A program made the translations under genes and the position numbers. Shown here piece by piece: positions 24,361-37,132 of a stretch of DNA of 64,000 nucleotides. A model generated the notes under the pieces. It saw only the letters and a list, made by a program, of their open reading frames with translations, searched no databases and had not been told where the DNA came from. The DNA lies in NCBI GenBank assembly GCA_036250195.1, contig JAVHZZ010000003.1:20269504-20333503 (forward strand), given 5' to 3'. Source of the DNA: Mixophyes australis (lineage: Eukaryota; Chordata; Amphibia; Anura; Limnodynastidae). Within the stretch, counting starts at the first letter, position 1; the number at the start of each line of letters is the position of its first letter.

Positions 24361-24587
24361 GAGGCAATTCAATTGGCCACATGATGCCGCCGGACATCAC
24401 CTCGATGTACGACTGCGCACTTTGCTGCCCAAATCAGTACAGAAATCTCCACTCATTTTCCCTCGCGTCTCAATAGGACGCGAGGGAAGATGAGCAGAGA
24501 TTTTCGTAAAAATTCTGATGAGCTGTGCCTCCATGGACTGTTCCGGGGACACATCACGGTATTTCGCGCCGAATTGAATTCCCCCTT
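24361..24587. mobile_element. Foldback MITE, GGCAATTCAATT termini
   Basis: Starts GAGGCAATTCAATTGGCC and ends GCCGAATTGAATTCCCCC. The centre is a strong hairpin, CCCTCGCGTC paired with GACGCGAGGG, extended by AAATCTC and GAGATTT. No coding capacity. No target duplication was confirmed. Confidence 0.55.
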
Positions 24588-24591
24588 CTAA

Positions 24592-24694
24592 CTCGGGGAG
24601 AACATACAAACTCCTCACAGATAAGGCCATGGTCGGGAATTGAACTCATGACCCAGTGCTGTAAGGCAGAAGTGCTAACCACTGAGCCACCGTG
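24592..24694 (-). mobile_element. SINE head fragment
   Basis: On the minus strand it carries the A-box part (GTGGCTCAGTGGTTAGCAC), the TGAGTTCAATTCCCGACC B-box region and GGAGTTTGTATGTTCTCCC. Only the first ~100 bp of the SINE is present. Confidence 0.65.
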
Positions 24695-26164
24695 GTATTA
24701 ACCAATCCAACTTTACCCTTCTCCATTGTTGGCTAGCAATTTATTGACGGCCATGTTCCAGTGGTACAATCTGGCACTTCCTGTTACACATACAGTGAGT
24801 CCCAAGGACCCCCAAAGGGCGGATGGTACATGGTACATCATCTAGAACTTCCTATGATGCCTCACCAAAGTGCCTCCTCAGGCTAAATTCTCACCCTGCT
24901 CCAGTTTATTCACCATTTAGACATAAACAGTGCAGTATTTATAAGCACTTTGCGTTGTTATAAGTAATAGCTCAAAAAATGGGGACGAAATTTCCCCACC
25001 ACTGCCCTCAAGCCACTCCCACTTTCACCAACGCCATGCTACAATTGGCTGAGACTGCCCCTTTCTGATCCAGAAAATCTTAACTGTCCTGCAACTCTCC
25101 AGATTATTGGGAGTTATGTATATTACATGCCCTAGGCATAATATATACAGTGTAACTGGGTTAGGGGAACAGGTACCATCTCTTGGGGTAGATGGTGGTA
25201 TATAGCAGCAGAGAAGTCACATAAGTCCAAGGTTTTGGTACAACTGGCTTATACAACACACAGGAACACCTTCTCTCCTGTGAAGGACCTTGTATCCCAC
25301 ACACATAGAAAATATAGAAGTAATTAGTCAACATTTGCAGTGTCTCTCAGAAGGCATCTAACCTCCTCCCCAGGTCTTAGTGATAGAGGATAGCATATTT
25401 TTTAAACATCTCTCACAGGTGTAACAATTAACCAGTCTGCTGTCAGACTGGTAGAACAGAAGATCCATTTTGGGCCTTGTAAATGGAGCCCACCCTTCTC
25501 TCTCCATGTACACCCAAGGGACCCTTACCAGTTTTTCCCGAAGCTGAATACACTCTTCAGGGTGCTCCTTTCCATACAAGCCAATCTCTGTGGGGTTTTA
25601 GAGCATACAAGACAGAAAAGGCTTGGGACATATACCTCTGCCATTCACCACTTGCCCAGTGCTTCTGTTACAACAATTAAATTCAGCACTGCAGAATGGG
25701 GTTTCCTCCTATAAATATTCACATTGTCTTCCTGTGGAGAATACGTAACACACAGGTAACAGGCTTATAGTGGGGAGATATTTGTCTTATTACTTCCTTA
25801 TCTAGTTGGAATGTCCAGCTTTACAGGTGCTTGTGTTGGTTTCGCTTGTATGGTGGGCTGGGCCTGGGGTTTGTCAGCATTCAATAAGAAGGATGGGGAA
25901 AAACTAGCAACAAAGATCAAGGAGTAGCCCTGCCTAATACGTGCATTACATACATGCACTCAGGCAATCACAGCTTGGGGAGCACTGTTGGAAGTTATAG
26001 CAAAAACAGAATATATTTTCACCTCAATAAATGCATGTTACAAATAGGATGTATTTATCATAGGGTGAAAAGCCCTATCACCAGAGAATATTGGTGCTTT
26101 TGCCAGAATTAGGACTTTATCTGATATATCTAAGGAAGAAGTTTCCCCATACGAAAGCACAGGG
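24695..26164. other. No recognisable feature
   Basis: A 73-codon minus frame at 25358-25579 has no recognisable domain. Nothing else is supported. Confidence 0.35.
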
Positions 26165-28050
26165 AAACTTTTCTTTTTCCTTTTGAGCAATCAATTTTTA
26201 TTGAAAGTGGAACAGCTTAGGTAACTTACAAAAAACAAGATATTACAGGAGCGCGGAACGTATATACCCTAACAAAATATAGTTACCTTGTGTCTTAGTC
26301 AGATCGGTTTATCAGCAAAAAGAAAAACCTCAGTGGAATGCAAATAAAGCAGGTAGAAATAAACTGTAAACAGTTTAACACTTATGCTGTCTAGTGGGAT
26401 AGGTAAGGGGGGGGGGGGGGGGGGGGGCAGTAGTAAAGTGAGGTAATAAGGCACCAAGGACATAATTGTGGCTTTTTTGATAAGTTGTGAGACGTGTTTC
26501 TGTAACCACGAGAGAAGAAAGCCAAGTGGTCAGGGTCTAGAACTCAATTGTTTCAAAGGGCGACCATTTGGGAATCTTTGAATTCCATCCAGTCACTCCA
26601 TATAGTATTCGCAGTACTTATCTGCAGGTGATCAGATCAGGTAGTCCATGAACATATAAGTCTAATCTCAGAAAACATACCTTTATAGACGGCAGTGTTG
26701 GAGATCTCCAGTGAAGCAGTATCACAGCCTTTGTAGCGCAATTAAGATAGTTCTGTATGGACTTCTAATATTGAGAAATGGACATTTCAGTAACATTGAG
26801 CAGTCAAAAATTTTGGACAATTTGGAACATCAAACCTGGTGATTGCCTGGGATATGAGTATCCCTGCCTCCCAGAAGGGGTGGAGTTTGCTGCATTCCCA
26901 CCAAATATACAGTGGGGAGCCAGGGGACAAATTACCCCTCCAACATAGATCGGTGAGGCCAGGTAAATCTTGACCAGCAGGTTAGGACCACCAGGATCGG
27001 ACTATGTGTTGTTTGAAAAATATCAAGCCAGTTACAGACTGAGATGTCAGTTCCCAAGTCTTGTTCCCAGTCCCTAGTGAATTTTGGCAAGACACCAAAG
27101 GAGTGTTCAATCAAACCTTATGGTGCACAAGGTTTCAAATATCGTAAGATTCCTCCCCGCCATCTTCCGGACCTCCGGGGTGCTCAAGAAATGTTTTAGT
27201 TGTAGGTATCTTCACATCTCACAATTGGGCAAATCCCATTTTGTCTGCATGTCTACAAACGGCAGGATACCCGGTACTCCCACCAACTGGCCGACCCTAG
27301 AGACTCCTGCATGTGTCCAGTGGGTGGAGGGGGTGGTTTTCAAACAATGGAATCAAGGGGAGGTCAGGGAGGATATGTGGTCAGTGGTTCGAAGCTTGGA
27401 CCAACTTCTAGGGGTAGGGGTTATTGTCAGGTGGTTCATAGAGGGAAACGCGGAGAGCCAAGGATTATTTTGGATTGCGGTGATCAACATGAATCCCTCC
27501 ATCCATACCCACTGCTTAACACTCCCACCTCTCGTCTAGTCTAAGACTGGATTCAGCATTACAGCATTGTGATATGTGGCTAAGTGTGGCAGATGTAGAT
27601 TCCCTGATCACTTGAGCTTATAAAGTATCTCATGCTTGAAACAAGGCTTTCTGCCTTTCCAGATAAAGTCACCTATCGCCCGATGTACATCATTGAACCA
27701 GAGGTTGGGAATATGTATGGGAAGGGTTTGTAGAAGATATAGGACTCTTGGCAGTAGGTTCATATTGACTAGTAACTCTCCCTATGAAGGAAAAGCCCTT
27801 AGGGTGCCCATCTCTCAAGTTTTTGTGGATTGTTGCGATTAAGGGCAAGAAGTTGTCTGCAAATGTTTTGGACACATCTCTATTGATAATAACTCCCAGG
27901 TATTTTAACTGGGTGTGATGCCAGGGGAATGCAAACAAATATTTCAGGCCTTCAACCACAACTGGAGAAGCTGAGATGTTGAGGGCACGAGGAGGCATAT
28001 TTAATAAGAATCGTGGTGGCACAAGTACCACCGAAATCATTTTTCTGTTA
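26165..28050 (-). pseudogene. Decayed L1-type LINE ORF2 3' half
   Basis: On the minus strand the 5' piece (27690-28040) reads LKYLGVIINRDVSKTFADN, the post-palm segment seen in L1/Tx1-clade reverse transcriptases. After frameshifts, 26840-26980 reads LTDLCWRGNLSPGSPLYIWW and then ECSKLHPFW. This is the C-terminal CWRC-x-x-G-x-HIWWEC-FW signature of L1-clade ORF2 (family knowledge), with its second Cys replaced by Gly. The 3' end has an AATAAA near 26190 and an A-rich stretch ending near 26165. The element is 5'-truncated and has many stops and frameshifts. Tx1 and L1 subclades cannot be separated by eye. Confidence 0.65.
26407..26427. repeat. G21 homopolymer
   Basis: Uninterrupted run of 21 G on the plus strand within the LINE 3' region. 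The length may be unreliable in the assembly. Confidence 0.9.
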
Positions 28051-28394
28051 TCACTATCTCAGGATGATAATAGCAGAAGAAAATCAGTGAAAAAATACTT
28101 TATTCTGAAAATAAAGCATTTTTTTATATGGCTAAATTGTTTTTAATTTTTTTTATGTTTTTCTTTAATATTTTTACTTCCTTTTAGTTTTTTGGTCAAA
28201 CCTGGTCTTTCAGTTCCTCTGCGCATTTTCAGGGGCATCCGGCCTGGAAAATTGATAAGTTAACTAGGTTAACTTAAGATTTTCTAAGTACTAAGTTAAC
28301 TTAGTACTTAACTTAACCTAAATTAGGGTGATAGGTGATTTTCTAATAAGCCATATCTTAATAAATAGACCCCATCATTTGTTCCATAGACGGC

Positions 28395-28750
28395 TATACC
28401 TCCCAACATTTAACTATCCAAAATCAGAGTGACATAACCCGCCCGAAAACTGTCCAAACTCCTCCCCAATCTACCTAAACACCGCCCATTCACACCCACA
28501 TTTGATGGAGATCTATTTTCAATAAGTCCCGCCCTTTGGAGTGGGCACACATCTATGTCTCCGACAGCTGGACAGGGGGAGTGGTCACGTCATAATAGGG
28601 GTGTGGCCATGCCCCCAAAGAGCTGCCTAGCGTTGCAAAGCGCTTGGCTGTCCATTAGCTAATTCTCTTCCCTCAACATTCCCACCCAAGGGATAAACAT
28701 GTCCCTGGACGGGACAGCGGGACAGTGACCTAAAATCGGGAAAATATTTT
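28395..28750. mobile_element. Probable MITE of the ATACCTCCCAAC family
   Basis: Starts with CTATACCTCCCAACATTT. Later it contains GGGACAGCGGGACAGTGACC and AAAATCGGGAAAAT. Similar motifs (GGACAGTTGGGAGGTATG) appear at 33341-33361. The right terminus and target duplication are not certain. Confidence 0.4.
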
Positions 28751-30263
28751 TGTGTGTTTGATGTCGGTATCGTAATGCGGCAGTTATCCTTTAGCTTTGT
28801 ATTTGCTATTGAGGAGTATTTAAAATGTAGAAAACTACATTATAGTCCAATTCAGAAAAGATGACATGATGGGGGTTGTAATGCTACAAAGCCACAGGAC
28901 GGACTTGGATTCCTTGGCGAAGCAGATAAGGGTCCGTGGAAATTATTATAAAATGTTGGCATTATCCAATCAGCAGATGTCACATTACGGGGCTTGTGAC
29001 AGGATTTACCTCCTATGCCACCCTGTCCGTGTATTGCTGGGAACCACCTCGACTTGCCTCACCACTGTCCCCTTTTTTTCTCCCAAATATGTCCCTCTAA
29101 CCGCAGTAGGAGGGGCTATTGCTGCAGCCACCACTAGACTCCTTAGCTGCACCTAGAACCGCGTCCTTCTGGGTAACTCTCGCTGCTAGTGTACCACCTT
29201 GCTGGTAAACCTGGGCTGGTATCTGTGGAACCATCCACCTACTGTGGCTGGTTCCCCATGGCCTATCACACTGGCCAGAGCTGCAGGTAGCGGGCAGAGC
29301 ATTGGTACTGGATGCTGGTCCAACCTCACAACAGCCGGATAACGGATTAAATTGGTTTAATCTGTAGTCACAGGAATTACACATGTAGTGTGGTCTATGC
29401 GGCCCTAATAGACAAATCAGAAGAATTTCAAAACATACAGTTTGCCTTGAAAAAGCTATTAGCGAAACGCGTGCAGCTCGCTCCTAATTCAGTGCTTCCT
29501 TTAACTTTCATGATCATGCCAGTTAGATAGTAATTGCCCAAGCTAGTAGCTGTATTGTATGAAAAAGTGCATTATGAGTTTCATTCCAACAAATCAGAGA
29601 TAGAATCAGTTACTAATACAGCACGATAAATAGTCCTGTGGATATTAGTTGTATGATAGAAGGAGGGGCATATAATACCTAAGACAGCCTTCTCCTATTG
29701 ATCTACTTTACATGCTTCTATTCTACCGACCTGACCGTATGTTGTGAAGTCCTTCTGAATTGTCTATTAGGGCAGCATAGAGCATACTACCTGTGTATAC
29801 AGATACAGGCAGAGAAGGTAAAGTAACGGTCTATGGTTACAGAAATCATTGTACAACTTAATAGGAGCTTATAGCAACGGCTCACACTAGCGGTGTACAA
29901 TTGCTATTTTAACAGTTCTGAATATCATCTTTTGATATCCAGAATACACATTAATTTTAAAGATTTTGCTAATATTTCTTGTATCTTTTGATTTTTAAAG
30001 GGAATTCTTGGAAAAATACCAAGACGATTTTAATGCATACCAATAATGCTTGAAAGTATGTTTTATTTAATTTAGACCTCTGAGTGCCCCGTTATACACA
30101 TTTTATCTCTATCATCCCCTTTGTTCAACTAATCGATTCATATGTGTGGGTGCACCTCTCCTTATACGATCTTGGGAGGATTGTGACTAACGTAAAAAAG
30201 GTAGAATGACCAATTTGATAATTAAACATCAAGGAGAAGTTAGGTCTACTCGATGCGATATAA
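28751..30263. other. No gene seen
   Basis: Contains the recurrent GCGAAACGCGT motif at 29462-29472 (see findings). Nothing else is supported. Confidence 0.35.
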
Positions 30264-30264
30264 A

Positions 30265-30301
<37 letters not shown>

Positions 30302-31672
30302 TTTTATTTATAGGGCGCCACTAGGTATCCGTAGCGCCGTACAGGGACAGACAGAAACACGATACAGGGTGAGACAGCACAGTACAGTTAACAGAAATCA
30401 CAGTAACTCAGAAGCTCAATGAACAGCTAGATGAGAGGTGAGAGCCCCCAGCGGGGTAGAGACAGGGGCCGGAGGACCTCATGGAGGAGACAAGGAGCTG
30501 GAGAGCAGAGTTAAGGTGGTGGAGAACAGGAGGAGAGGAGGCTCTGCTCGGAGGAGCATACAATCTAAGGGGAGGGTAGGACGGACAGAGACGCAATGGT
30601 AGGAGGAGGGAATGGGGAGAATGGAGGCAGAGACGGAGAGGGGGGGGAGAGGAGAATGAAAAGGAGGGAAGTAGGAGAAGGACAGGAGAGGGAGGGGGGT
30701 AGGGGGAGACTGGGAGGAGGTCAATGGGTGGGGGACTGAAGGGCTTTAAGGAAGAGGTGGGTTTTTAAGGCCCGTTTGAAGCTGGACAAGTTGGGGGAAG
30801 TTCTGATGGAGCGGGGGAGCTGGTTCCAGTGGAGAGGGGGCAGCGCGGGAGAAGTCTTGGATGCGAGCATGGGAGGAGGTAACCAGGGGGGAAGAGAGGC
30901 GGCGGTCGTTAGCCGAACATAGAGGGCGGGATGGAGCGTGAATGGAGATAAGGTTGGAGATGTAGGGAGCAGTGGAGTTGTAGAGGGCCTTGAAAGAAAG
31001 AGTGAGGAGCTTGAACACGATTCGGTAGGGGATGGGGAGCCAGTGGAGGGATTGGTAGAGGGGGGAGACAGAAGAGGAGTGGCGAGAAAGGAAAATGAGC
31101 CGAGCGGCTGCATTGAGTACGGAGCGAAGGGGAACGAGATGAGAGCGGGGGAGGCCAGTAAGGAGGAGGTTACAGTAGTCCAAGTGGGAGATAATAAGAG
31201 AGTGGACAAGGGCTTTAGTGGCATCTTGGGAGAGGAAGGGCTGAATGCGTGCGATGTTGCGCAGCTGGAAGCGGCAGGATTTGGCGAGAGAGAGGATGTG
31301 AGGGACAAAGGAGAGAGAGGAGTCCAGGGTGACGCCGAGGCAGCGAAGTTGAGAAACAGGGGAAATAGAGGAGTTGAGAACGGTGATAGAAAGGTCGGAA
31401 GGGGAGGGGGAGTGAGTGGGGGGAAAGACAATAAGTTCGGTTTTTGTGAGATTGAGTTTGAGGAATCTAGAGGACATCCAGGAGGAGATGGCGGAGAGGC
31501 AGGCGGACACCCTGGAGAGGAAGGAGGGAGAGAGATCGGGAGAGGAAAGGTAGAGTTGGGTGTCATCCGCATAGAGGTGGTACTTGAGACCAAAGGAGCT
31601 GATGAGTTCACCGAGGGAAGAGGTGTAAAGGAAGAACAGTAGGGGTCCGAGAACAGAGCCTTGGGGAACCAA
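30264..31672 (-). pseudogene. L2-type LINE, 5'-truncated, nearly intact RT C-terminal half
   Basis: On the minus strand the frame from 31672 starts [20 protein letters not shown] (RT motif 4), followed by [13 protein letters not shown], where YADD at residues 34-37 holds the catalytic aspartates. Downstream are [37 protein letters not shown] and [10 protein letters not shown]. The last part is in another frame: [19 protein letters not shown], ending in [13 protein letters not shown] and a stop at 30721. So there is one frameshift near 30845, in a G-rich run. The 3' UTR runs to a CTGTACGGCGCTACGG, GGCGCCCTATAAATAAA tail and an (AAT)n end at 30265-30300. It lacks the endonuclease and RT motifs 1-3, as expected for 5' truncation. 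L2 versus other CR1-superfamily clades is judged from motif spelling. Confidence 0.85.
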
Positions 31673-32380
31673 GTAAGAAATACTTACTTGGTCACAGGAA
31701 TTACAGCAGGTAAGTAGGCATCAATGCAGGATCTTGAAGCAGTGATGTTTTATTAGCTTAAGTGTCCTAAGGACAGTTACACTAGTTTGTGGTACTAATG
31801 ATTTCAGAAGGTACAGATGAATAATGATACTACATTACATAGTCAAACAGTGCACTTTTTATACAGATTTACATAGCTTTTAACGCAATTTAACGTGAAA
31901 AATTCACATTAATCTGTGATCGCTTGCGTCCTGAGTCTTATACACATAAGAAGTCTACCAGCAAGTCTAATTCTCCCTCCTGTGCTTTCAGGCTCAACAG
32001 ACGTGTTGGTCATTCAGCGATGAAATGGTTTAATTAACATGAGATTATCTGTCTCTAGACGGTTTCAAAAACACATCCACTCCACACATATATTTACTTG
32101 GGATTTCCTATATAAAAGTTACAAAATCCAAACATGAGATACTGTCTCAGAAATCAATACCTCCGAATCAGAACATTTCTAATACACAGTATCAAAATCC
32201 AGTACATTTACAATTAAATAAAATATATATCATAATAAATATATTTATACAATAAGTTATTTATAAGTCATACAGACTGATATAGAGAAAGGATGAAAGT
32301 TTTGAGTAGCAAATGTGAGGGGGCCAGACTTAGCCCAACTCTAAAATGCAGTGTAATAATAGAGCTGGCCAGCATGTGTA
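31673..32380. other. No gene seen
   Basis: AT-rich. A short inverted repeat, CCAAGTAAG and CTTACTTGG, sits exactly at the LINE 5' junction (31667-31689). Confidence 0.35.
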
Positions 32381-32781
32381 CAGGGTCGGGCTGGGCCAGG
32401 GGGGCAAATTTCTCCCCCGGGCCGGACAGATTCAGTCTATTTTTGGCCGGTTCAATGGCACAAGTCTCTATTGCTTGGTGGCTGGCCCCTCCTCTGGGAC
32501 CAGCCACCTACTATCACTGGCCGCGGATCTTCCGATCCGCCCCCCTCCCTCCCCTATCTCTCCCTCCCCTCTCTCTCTCTGAGCCCCGGTGTCACATGGG
32601 ACGCGCACCACGTGACAGGTGCCGTCCCATGTGTGAGGAGCAGTGTGCGGATGGGATGAATAAGATAAGTGATGGGCTGCATGTTAGTAAAATGTGTGTG
32701 TGTGTGTGTGATGGGCTGCGTGTCAGTAAAGTGTGTGTGATGGGCAGCATGTTAGTATAATGTTTGTATGAGATGTCAGTA

Positions 32782-32818
<37 letters not shown>

Positions 32819-33530
32819 GCATCCCAATATAATGTGTGAGGGAAGGGGGGGTCTTAATTTAGTGTGGGAGGTAGGCTATTTAATGGTGGAGTGCAGGAGG
32901 GGGCTAGTAATGGGAGCTATTTTGTTTTTGGATTGGTGGGGGCAATTTAATTTATTGGTGGGGCTGTTTGGACGGAGGGAAATATGTTTATATAATAAAT
33001 GTGTGTGCTATCTAATGTCAGGGTTGGTTGGAGGGAAAGAGACCTATTTAGCAAATGTGAATATTATTATTTTAATGTTGTGGCTGGAGGGAGGCCTAAT
33101 TATAAAACGTGGGTGCTGTTGATTTAATACTAGGACTGGTTGGAGTTTTCTAAATTTTATGTACCCATTTTGTTTCCAAATAGGGCCGCCAATATTCCAG
33201 GATCTAGACAACCAGCAAATGAGCTAAAGTAACCAGCAGCCACAAGTGGTAACAGTGACAAGAACAGGTAGGAGAGAGCAGGACAGTCTGCCAACTGTCC
33301 TGAATCTGGTGGGACAGTCCCGAATTTGGGTAACTTTCGCTTAGGACAGTTGGGAGGTATGTCCCGCTTCACTGTGTACTGCTCGTGAAGGCAGAACTGT
33401 GTGCACCTAACAGTAGTGCACACAGTATTGCCTGTGTATTTGTCTAAAATGATAACCATGTTACATCATAGGGCGTTACCCTGTCTAAAGTGCACAGGCC
33501 CCCCAGAGTCTTAATCCAGCTCTGGGCCTG
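32381..33530 (-). mobile_element. Non-autonomous DNA transposon carrying the shared A/T-rich core
   Basis: Starts CAGGGTCGGGCTGGGCC and ends CCAGCTCTGGGCCTG, a CAG...CTG arrangement as in hAT elements. Inside, on the minus strand, it has the core seen at 7890-8500 and 63430-64000 (ATTCCAGGATCTAGACAACC on the plus strand), and GGACAGTCCCGAATTTGG. (GT)n tracts occur at 32695-32710 and 32782-32815. No target duplication was found and there is no transposase. Confidence 0.5.
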
Positions 33531-35827
33531 GGCATAAAAATATATATATGGATTAAGCAACACTACAATAGCCTCTTTTTATATAGATAAATATATATTG
33601 TACCAAAAACCACCCTTTAAGGATGGGCCGCTTCTTATTGGCCAGTGCTGTGTGCTTGCCCCCCGGGCCAAAGTCTGCCAGCTCTCCCCTGTATGTGTGT
33701 GCAACATGTAGAAGCATGTTGTATTTGCCCGGCAATCAAATTTTCTTTTGCCTTTGCACCCCTTGCAGGCACAAATGGTTTGCTCGGCTGCAAATTCGAC
33801 ACAATCCTACGCATCCTCTTTCATATGTCCTGTATTTATCTATAATCTTCCTTACCCAGGCCTAAGCCCTAATCTCCAAACTCTGCCCCGCAGTCCGCAC
33901 AGCTTTCGTTCGGAAAAAGCCCTGTATATCGAGCACATCCTGACTTCAGCAGCAACACTCAGGAACAGGATTCCTGCCTCAATCAACGAACAATCATATT
34001 GTGATACCTTCCGCTCCATTAGCAGATCAGGAATTACATGGAACAGGCATGCAGCCCTGTCTGTCACCTTATACCCGTCAGGCGACTACTTGTTCATTCC
34101 AGGAATACTTAACCCTTTAACTAACTTCTAGCCAAGTTCTGAGGATAATACACTAGGTGCTGTGTTTGCATTCTTGGTCTGTTAAGGATCACTTAATGTG
34201 CAAATATGCTTACTTGCCTGTATAGTTGCACGCTATCTCCAGATTATTTTTGGGCAAGCGTTTAGCCGCCTGCATGGAAATGTATATGGTGGGACATGGA
34301 AAAGTGTTATTTCAAAATACATCTTATTAAATTAGTGTCCTTTATTTCTTACATGAATCATGAGGGCAAAAGGACACGAGGAAATGTCTTTATTTCATGT
34401 GTCAAAATTACACATATGTATTTTTTTAATTAAATTGGTATTTGGGCACCTAATAATGTGCTTTGAGACATAAAATATTCAAGTTTGGTGTAAAAGGCAG
34501 ATAAGATATTTGCCGGGAAAAACAGATCTGTGGCGGCCCGCTTACCTGGGAAGACCCCGCTAAATGCATGCTCTTCCCGTGAATCTTGCTTAAATATCTA
34601 ATTCTAGTGCTACATGGTGTTTTTCTGTATACAACAGGAAAAATTTGCCGCCCCCCAGAATTTGCCCCCACTATAACCCACTGATGTATATGCTTGCCTG
34701 AATAAAGCCAGTTCCCTTTATTAATAAGGATTCATAATGATTTTTTTAAGCTGCAACCATGTACAGAGTTGGCAACAAGAGGCCGGGCTACGCTTCACCT
34801 GCGCTCTCTAGATCTATGCCACGCACTAACTTATTGTCTGCTTGATGTCATGAAACGCGTTGCGGGCAGCTTCAGTGTCACATGACCTCTTCTGCTCAAC
34901 GCTCGGAGATCACGCAGGGTATTTATTCATAGGAGAAGGCGTGAGCGCGTCTCTCTCCTTCCTCCGTGGACCCCAAGCCACGATCATGATTACTAATTGT
35001 GACACTAGGTAAGGAATAATTTTTCAAGCTGGCGTTAATGCAAATAATAATTTAATTATAAACTAAGTAGTGTTCATTAGATTAGTAGTGAGCGGTCACT
35101 GGTACTCCCATGTGTTGGGACATGTGGGGGGGTCTGATTGGCATGTGGGGAATTTTGTGGCAAATAGGGGATCTATGGGCATATGGAAGAATTTTGAGGC
35201 AAGTGAGGAGTCCGAGATGCACGTGGAAGGTCTGAGGGGCATTTTGGGATGAGCGATGTGGGGGTGAAAGGTCATCTGACGCCCCCTTGAAGTATATCAG
35301 TTTGCCTATAACAGGTATAGAGTCATATAAAATACAGCATTCTCCTAGTAGCCAGATAGATAACATACTGCAAAAGTAACAACTAGTCTCTGTATGAGTA
35401 AACTAAATAAACTGAAACACAAAACTCGCCCCCGGAGACCATCGCACAGTATATCATATTTGTGTGTGTCTACTTAGACAATGACAGCATCATTGTACGC
35501 TACCTCACGCCTGTATCTTTTAAACACATAACCCTTAATAAGCAAAAAAATAATATATAATTATATAACAAAGAGCACGCTTTAAAAAACCCCCAAAAAA
35601 ACAAGATAACATCTGGTACTCTTTGGTGTACTAAAATTAGGCTGTAGATTTTTTTTCGTTTGCCTCTCCTGTTAATCATTTTACATGACATACAGCAATG
35701 CAGAGAGTCACGGGTTGCTCCAACACTGTCCCTTGACATTTGGGTCTCCGGTATCTTTAATTGTTATAGGTAGAGAACAGGGAATGACACACTTAAATAT
35801 ATGAAGGTTTTAAGAGATGATACTCAC
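33531..35827. other. No gene seen
   Basis: Contains a GAAACGCGT motif at 34852-34860. The plus open frame 33748-34131 has no recognisable domain. Confidence 0.35.
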
Positions 35828-35933
35828 TTGGGCAGAGGGGTGTCTGGTCCACTCTCCTGCTCCGCACAGCTCTTTCTCCCTGCAGTAGTCACACATAAGC
35901 AGCCAGTTCCTGGCACTCATTCCAACTCCGATA
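35828..35933 (-). CDS. Putative internal coding exon, Cys-rich (host gene)
   Basis: I do not recognise the protein. On the minus strand a 3' splice site (GATTCTTGTTGCAG) precedes 106 nt ending at a consensus 5' splice site (CCCAA followed by GTGAGTATC). The frame starts after one base (upstream intron phase 2) and gives 35 codons ending in phase 0. They include IGVGMSARNWLLMCDYCREK and ELCGAGEWTRHPSAQ. The CxxC and a further Cys suggest a folded or metal-binding segment. No stop occurs in the frame, and the sequence is unlike the surrounding A/T-rich repeats. Splice sites and frame are seen; exon identity is inferred. It lies on the same strand as the exon at 13772-13925. Confidence 0.5.
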
Positions 35934-36820
35934 CTGCAACAAGAATCACCTGTATTATCTAACCTTTGTGCATGGTTACCCCTCTCTTCCTCATTCCGTG
36001 ACTCAGATAAACACCTTAGCAAACTATGCTGCTCTTACTCTACAGGAATGTCGCAGGTATGAGGGAATGCAGGTAACGCAGTACACAACAGATCAGCGTT
36101 AGGGTCAATGATATAAGCGATATGTAGTATACTGAGCTATGTGGAGGCCACATAGATGCAGACACAGACCTCTGATAATAAAGCACACCCTCTTTCCGAT
36201 CTGTGTTCTTACACAGATAAAGTAAGTACACCCTTATTTCTTCCAAGATCTGAAAGGCCACTTATAGATAAATAGGTAACAATTTCGGTCTAATATCCTG
36301 GTTCCTACACCTCTCCTCTGACTATGCCAACAGTGCCCATCGCACAGGTGGAGTGATAAGTGTCCTATTACTCCGACTTACCCACCCTATGCCCCATTGA
36401 GGAGAGCAAAGGTCAAAAGCTATTGGCAGGGCCTGATTATCCGATAGGCTGTCCAGGCTGTAGCCTTGGGCGGAAGGCGATTTTTGAGGGTGCAAAATTG
36501 TGACAGGGAGCGGTATAAACGGAAATCCATTTTAAAACATGAAAGTGAATAGTTGTTCTTCAAAGTAAAAAGAAAACTTGAAAGAAAAATAGTAAGGTTT
36601 TAATAATGATGTATTCCCATGGCAAAGACTAAGGACAATGAGTCATCCTTGGGCGGGCGCTCGAGGATGAGCGTATAGAAGAGACAAGGGCGGCGACAGG
36701 CGCAGGCGTGACAGCCCCTTCCCCTTCACACCTTCACCCTCAGTAGCGCTCGCTCATGCCTTAATGAAAATTAAATGATTGGTATGATCCTCTATAAAAT
36801 CCATGTGGAACATAGACATT
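35934..36820. other. No gene seen; MITE terminus at 36429
   Basis: GGCCTGATTATCCGATAGGC at about 36429-36448, with CAGGCTGTAGCCTTGGGCG following, looks like the start of a MITE related to 18530-18570. Its other end is not clear. Confidence 0.35.
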
Positions 36821-37132
36821 CATGGGCATAGGCAAACCAAGGGGGGGGGCGGTTCCTATTGCCTGGAAACCCCCCCCTGCAAGCCTGGGGCACTGTATAA
36901 TTGAGGTGTCTGGACCCTGCTCCCACTTCACACGGCTCTGCTTGAAAAGGGAGAGCTGCATGCACCTAACAGTAGTGCACGCAGCATTGCGCATGTATAT
37001 TATGGGGATAGGAAGAGTTGGAGAGCAGCCAAGCACTGTCTAATATTATAGCCACGCCCCCATGCATGCTGGTCACGCCCACTGGCGGCGTGGTGTGGAA
37101 ACCCCCCACTACAGATCCTGCGTTTGCCCCTG
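36821..37132 (-). mobile_element. Internally deleted copy of the CAGGGGCAAAC family
   Basis: Left end CATGGGCATAGGCAAACC and right end GCGTTTGCCCCTG correspond, reversed, to the two ends of the element at 7687-8874. It also shares GCACCTAACAGTAGTGCAC with 33398-33418. Too short for the A/T-rich core, which has been lost. Confidence 0.5.

Noticed and set aside
30938..31642. 234-codon Gly/Glu-rich plus-strand frame
   Set aside because: Antisense of the L2-type reverse transcriptase.
29367..31704. A 15-bp direct repeat GTCACAGGAATTACA at 29367 and 31690, possibly a LINE target duplication
   Set aside because: The LINE 3' end is near 30264, not 29382, so the positions do not fit. A chance 15-mer repeat is expected in a window of this size.
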